From the NCBI RefSeq assembly GCF_023630175.1, contig NZ_JALLIN010000012.1:1-64000 (forward strand): DNA of 64,000 bases, given 5' to 3'. Made by a program: the position numbers and the translations under genes. This document shows positions 63,254 through 64,000 of this stretch, piece by piece. The notes beneath the pieces are model-generated. The model saw only the letters and a program-made list of their open reading frames with translations. It did no database searches and was not told the DNA's origin. This DNA comes from Streptomyces cellostaticus (GTDB taxonomy: Bacteria; Actinomycetota; Actinomycetes; Streptomycetales; Streptomycetaceae). How positions within the stretch are numbered: position 1 is the first letter of the stretch; each line of letters starts with the position of its first letter.

Positions 63254-64000
63254 CGTGCAGTTCGAGGTGTGGGCACCGCAGGCAGACCGTGTGACGCTCC
63301 ATTGCGACGGCGTGGCAGGCGCGTTGGAGCGCGATCCGCAGCGGGCCGGCTGGTGGCGGGGAGAGGCCCCGGCACGGGACGGCTCGCGGTACGGGTTCGC
63401 GCTGGACGACGGTCCGGTGCTGCCGGACCCGCGCTCGCGCCGCCAGCCCGACGGCCCGGACGGCCTGAGCGCGGTCGTCGACCACGGGCGGTACGCGTGG
63501 CGTGCCGCGTGGGCGGGACGCGGGCTGCCCGGAGCGGTGCTCTACGAGCTGCACGTGGGCACGTTCACCCGCGAGGGCACCCTGGACGCGGCCGCGGCCC
63601 GGCTGGAGCACCTGGTCGAACTGGGCGTCAGCCATGTGGAGTTGATGCCGCTGTGCCCGTTCCCCGGTCGGCACGGCTGGGGGTACGAGGGGGTGTCGCC
63701 GTGGGCGGTGCACGAGCCCTACGGCGGGCCCGAGGCGCTGAAGCGGTTCGTGGACCGGGCGCACGAACTCCGTCTGGCCGTGGTCCTGGATGTCGTGCAC
63801 AACCACCTGGGCCCGTCGGGCAACCACCTGCCCCGGTTCGGGCCGTACTTCACCGACACGCACCACACGCCGTGGGGCTCGGCGGTCAACCTGGACGCGC
63901 CCGGCTCGGACGAGGTGCGCGCGTTCCTGGTGGGCAGCGCGCTGGCGTGGCTGCGGGACTACCGGCTCGACGGGCTGCGGCTGGACGCCGTGCACGCGCT
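63254..64000 (+). CDS. treZ: Malto-oligosyltrehalose trehalohydrolase, 5' part
   Basis: 249 codons to the right edge. It releases trehalose from the TreY product. The N-terminal CBM48-like part begins QFEVWAPQADRVTLHCDG, followed by LYELHVGTFTREGTLDAA, HVELMPLCPFPGRHGWGYEGV, DVVHNHLGPSGNHL, and the GH13 nucleophile region YRLDGLRLDAVHA at the edge, read in pieces. AAGGGGA precedes GTG 63254. It reads with treY but is separated from it by the carboxypeptidase and the opposite-strand FHA gene. Confidence 0.93.

Overview
The window is a very GC-rich chromosomal segment of a Streptomyces-type actinomycete. The evidence is G/C-ending codons throughout, Shine-Dalgarno motifs of the GGAGG type beside many apparently leaderless genes, and typical families: Tubulin_2-like protein, SAV2148-type HEPN protein, CBM2 fusion, GlgX/TreY/TreZ and DUF397 remnants. 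I found no rRNA, tRNA, integrase or CRISPR array.

Region 1 (1-14.2 kb, all minus strand) is the most unusual part. Reading from right to left there is a Crp/Fnr-type cyclic-nucleotide-binding regulator, a class III nucleotidyl-cyclase-like protein, an 849-residue P-loop protein with a repeat-like C-terminal region, an SPFH/band-7-like protein with a 60-bp tandem-repeat tail, a small membrane protein resembling the Pycsar effector PycTM, a membrane-anchored vWA protein, a 1247-residue tubulin/FtsZ-like protein, and a membrane-anchored partner that runs off the window. Most of these genes overlap by ATGA/GTGA, so they form one translationally coupled operon. I read it as a candidate nucleotide-signalling, membrane-associated conflict or stress-response system. 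A near-perfect 26-bp inverted repeat lies between crp and the cyclase gene.

Region 2 (14.4-31.6 kb) is a mosaic of mostly single genes: a sigma-like/zinc-finger/CBM2 fusion, a radical SAM enzyme with an unusual cysteine spacing, a TetR regulator, two VOC proteins, homocysteine S-methyltransferase, a carboxylesterase, an AraC regulator, a YihY/BrkB membrane protein, an AidB-like acyl-CoA dehydrogenase, a GAF regulator, a secreted protein and a GNAT. Gene remnants lie at 22.5-23.6 kb: a PEP-mutase-like N-terminus and a DUF397 fragment.

Region 3 (31.8-41.3 kb, plus strand) is the assimilatory sulfur operon: a short cysteine-containing leader peptide, ferredoxin sulfite reductase, a zinc-ribbon mini-protein, cysH, cysC, cysD, cysN, an SsuA/B/C-type sulfonate ABC transporter and a sirohydrochlorin chelatase-like protein. 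Together they import sulfur compounds, activate sulfate, reduce it to sulfide and supply siroheme.

Region 4 (41.3-56.2 kb) holds a small hypothetical gene, a frameshifted DUF1697 pseudogene, an MMPL exporter, an MGT-type glycosyltransferase with a palindromic operator inside its promoter, an APH-family kinase, a secreted repeat protein, an ISL3-like transposase remnant, a Ser/Thr kinase fused to a periplasmic-binding receptor domain, a DnaQ-like exonuclease beside a truncated copy of itself, a HEPN-type protein, and an apparently split, secreted copper-amine-oxidase-like pair.

Region 5 (56.4-64 kb) is glycogen/trehalose metabolism: glgX, treY and the start of treZ, with an M14 carboxypeptidase-like gene and a DUF1707-FHA gene between treY and treZ. 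GlgX debranches glycogen, and TreY and TreZ turn maltooligosaccharides into trehalose.
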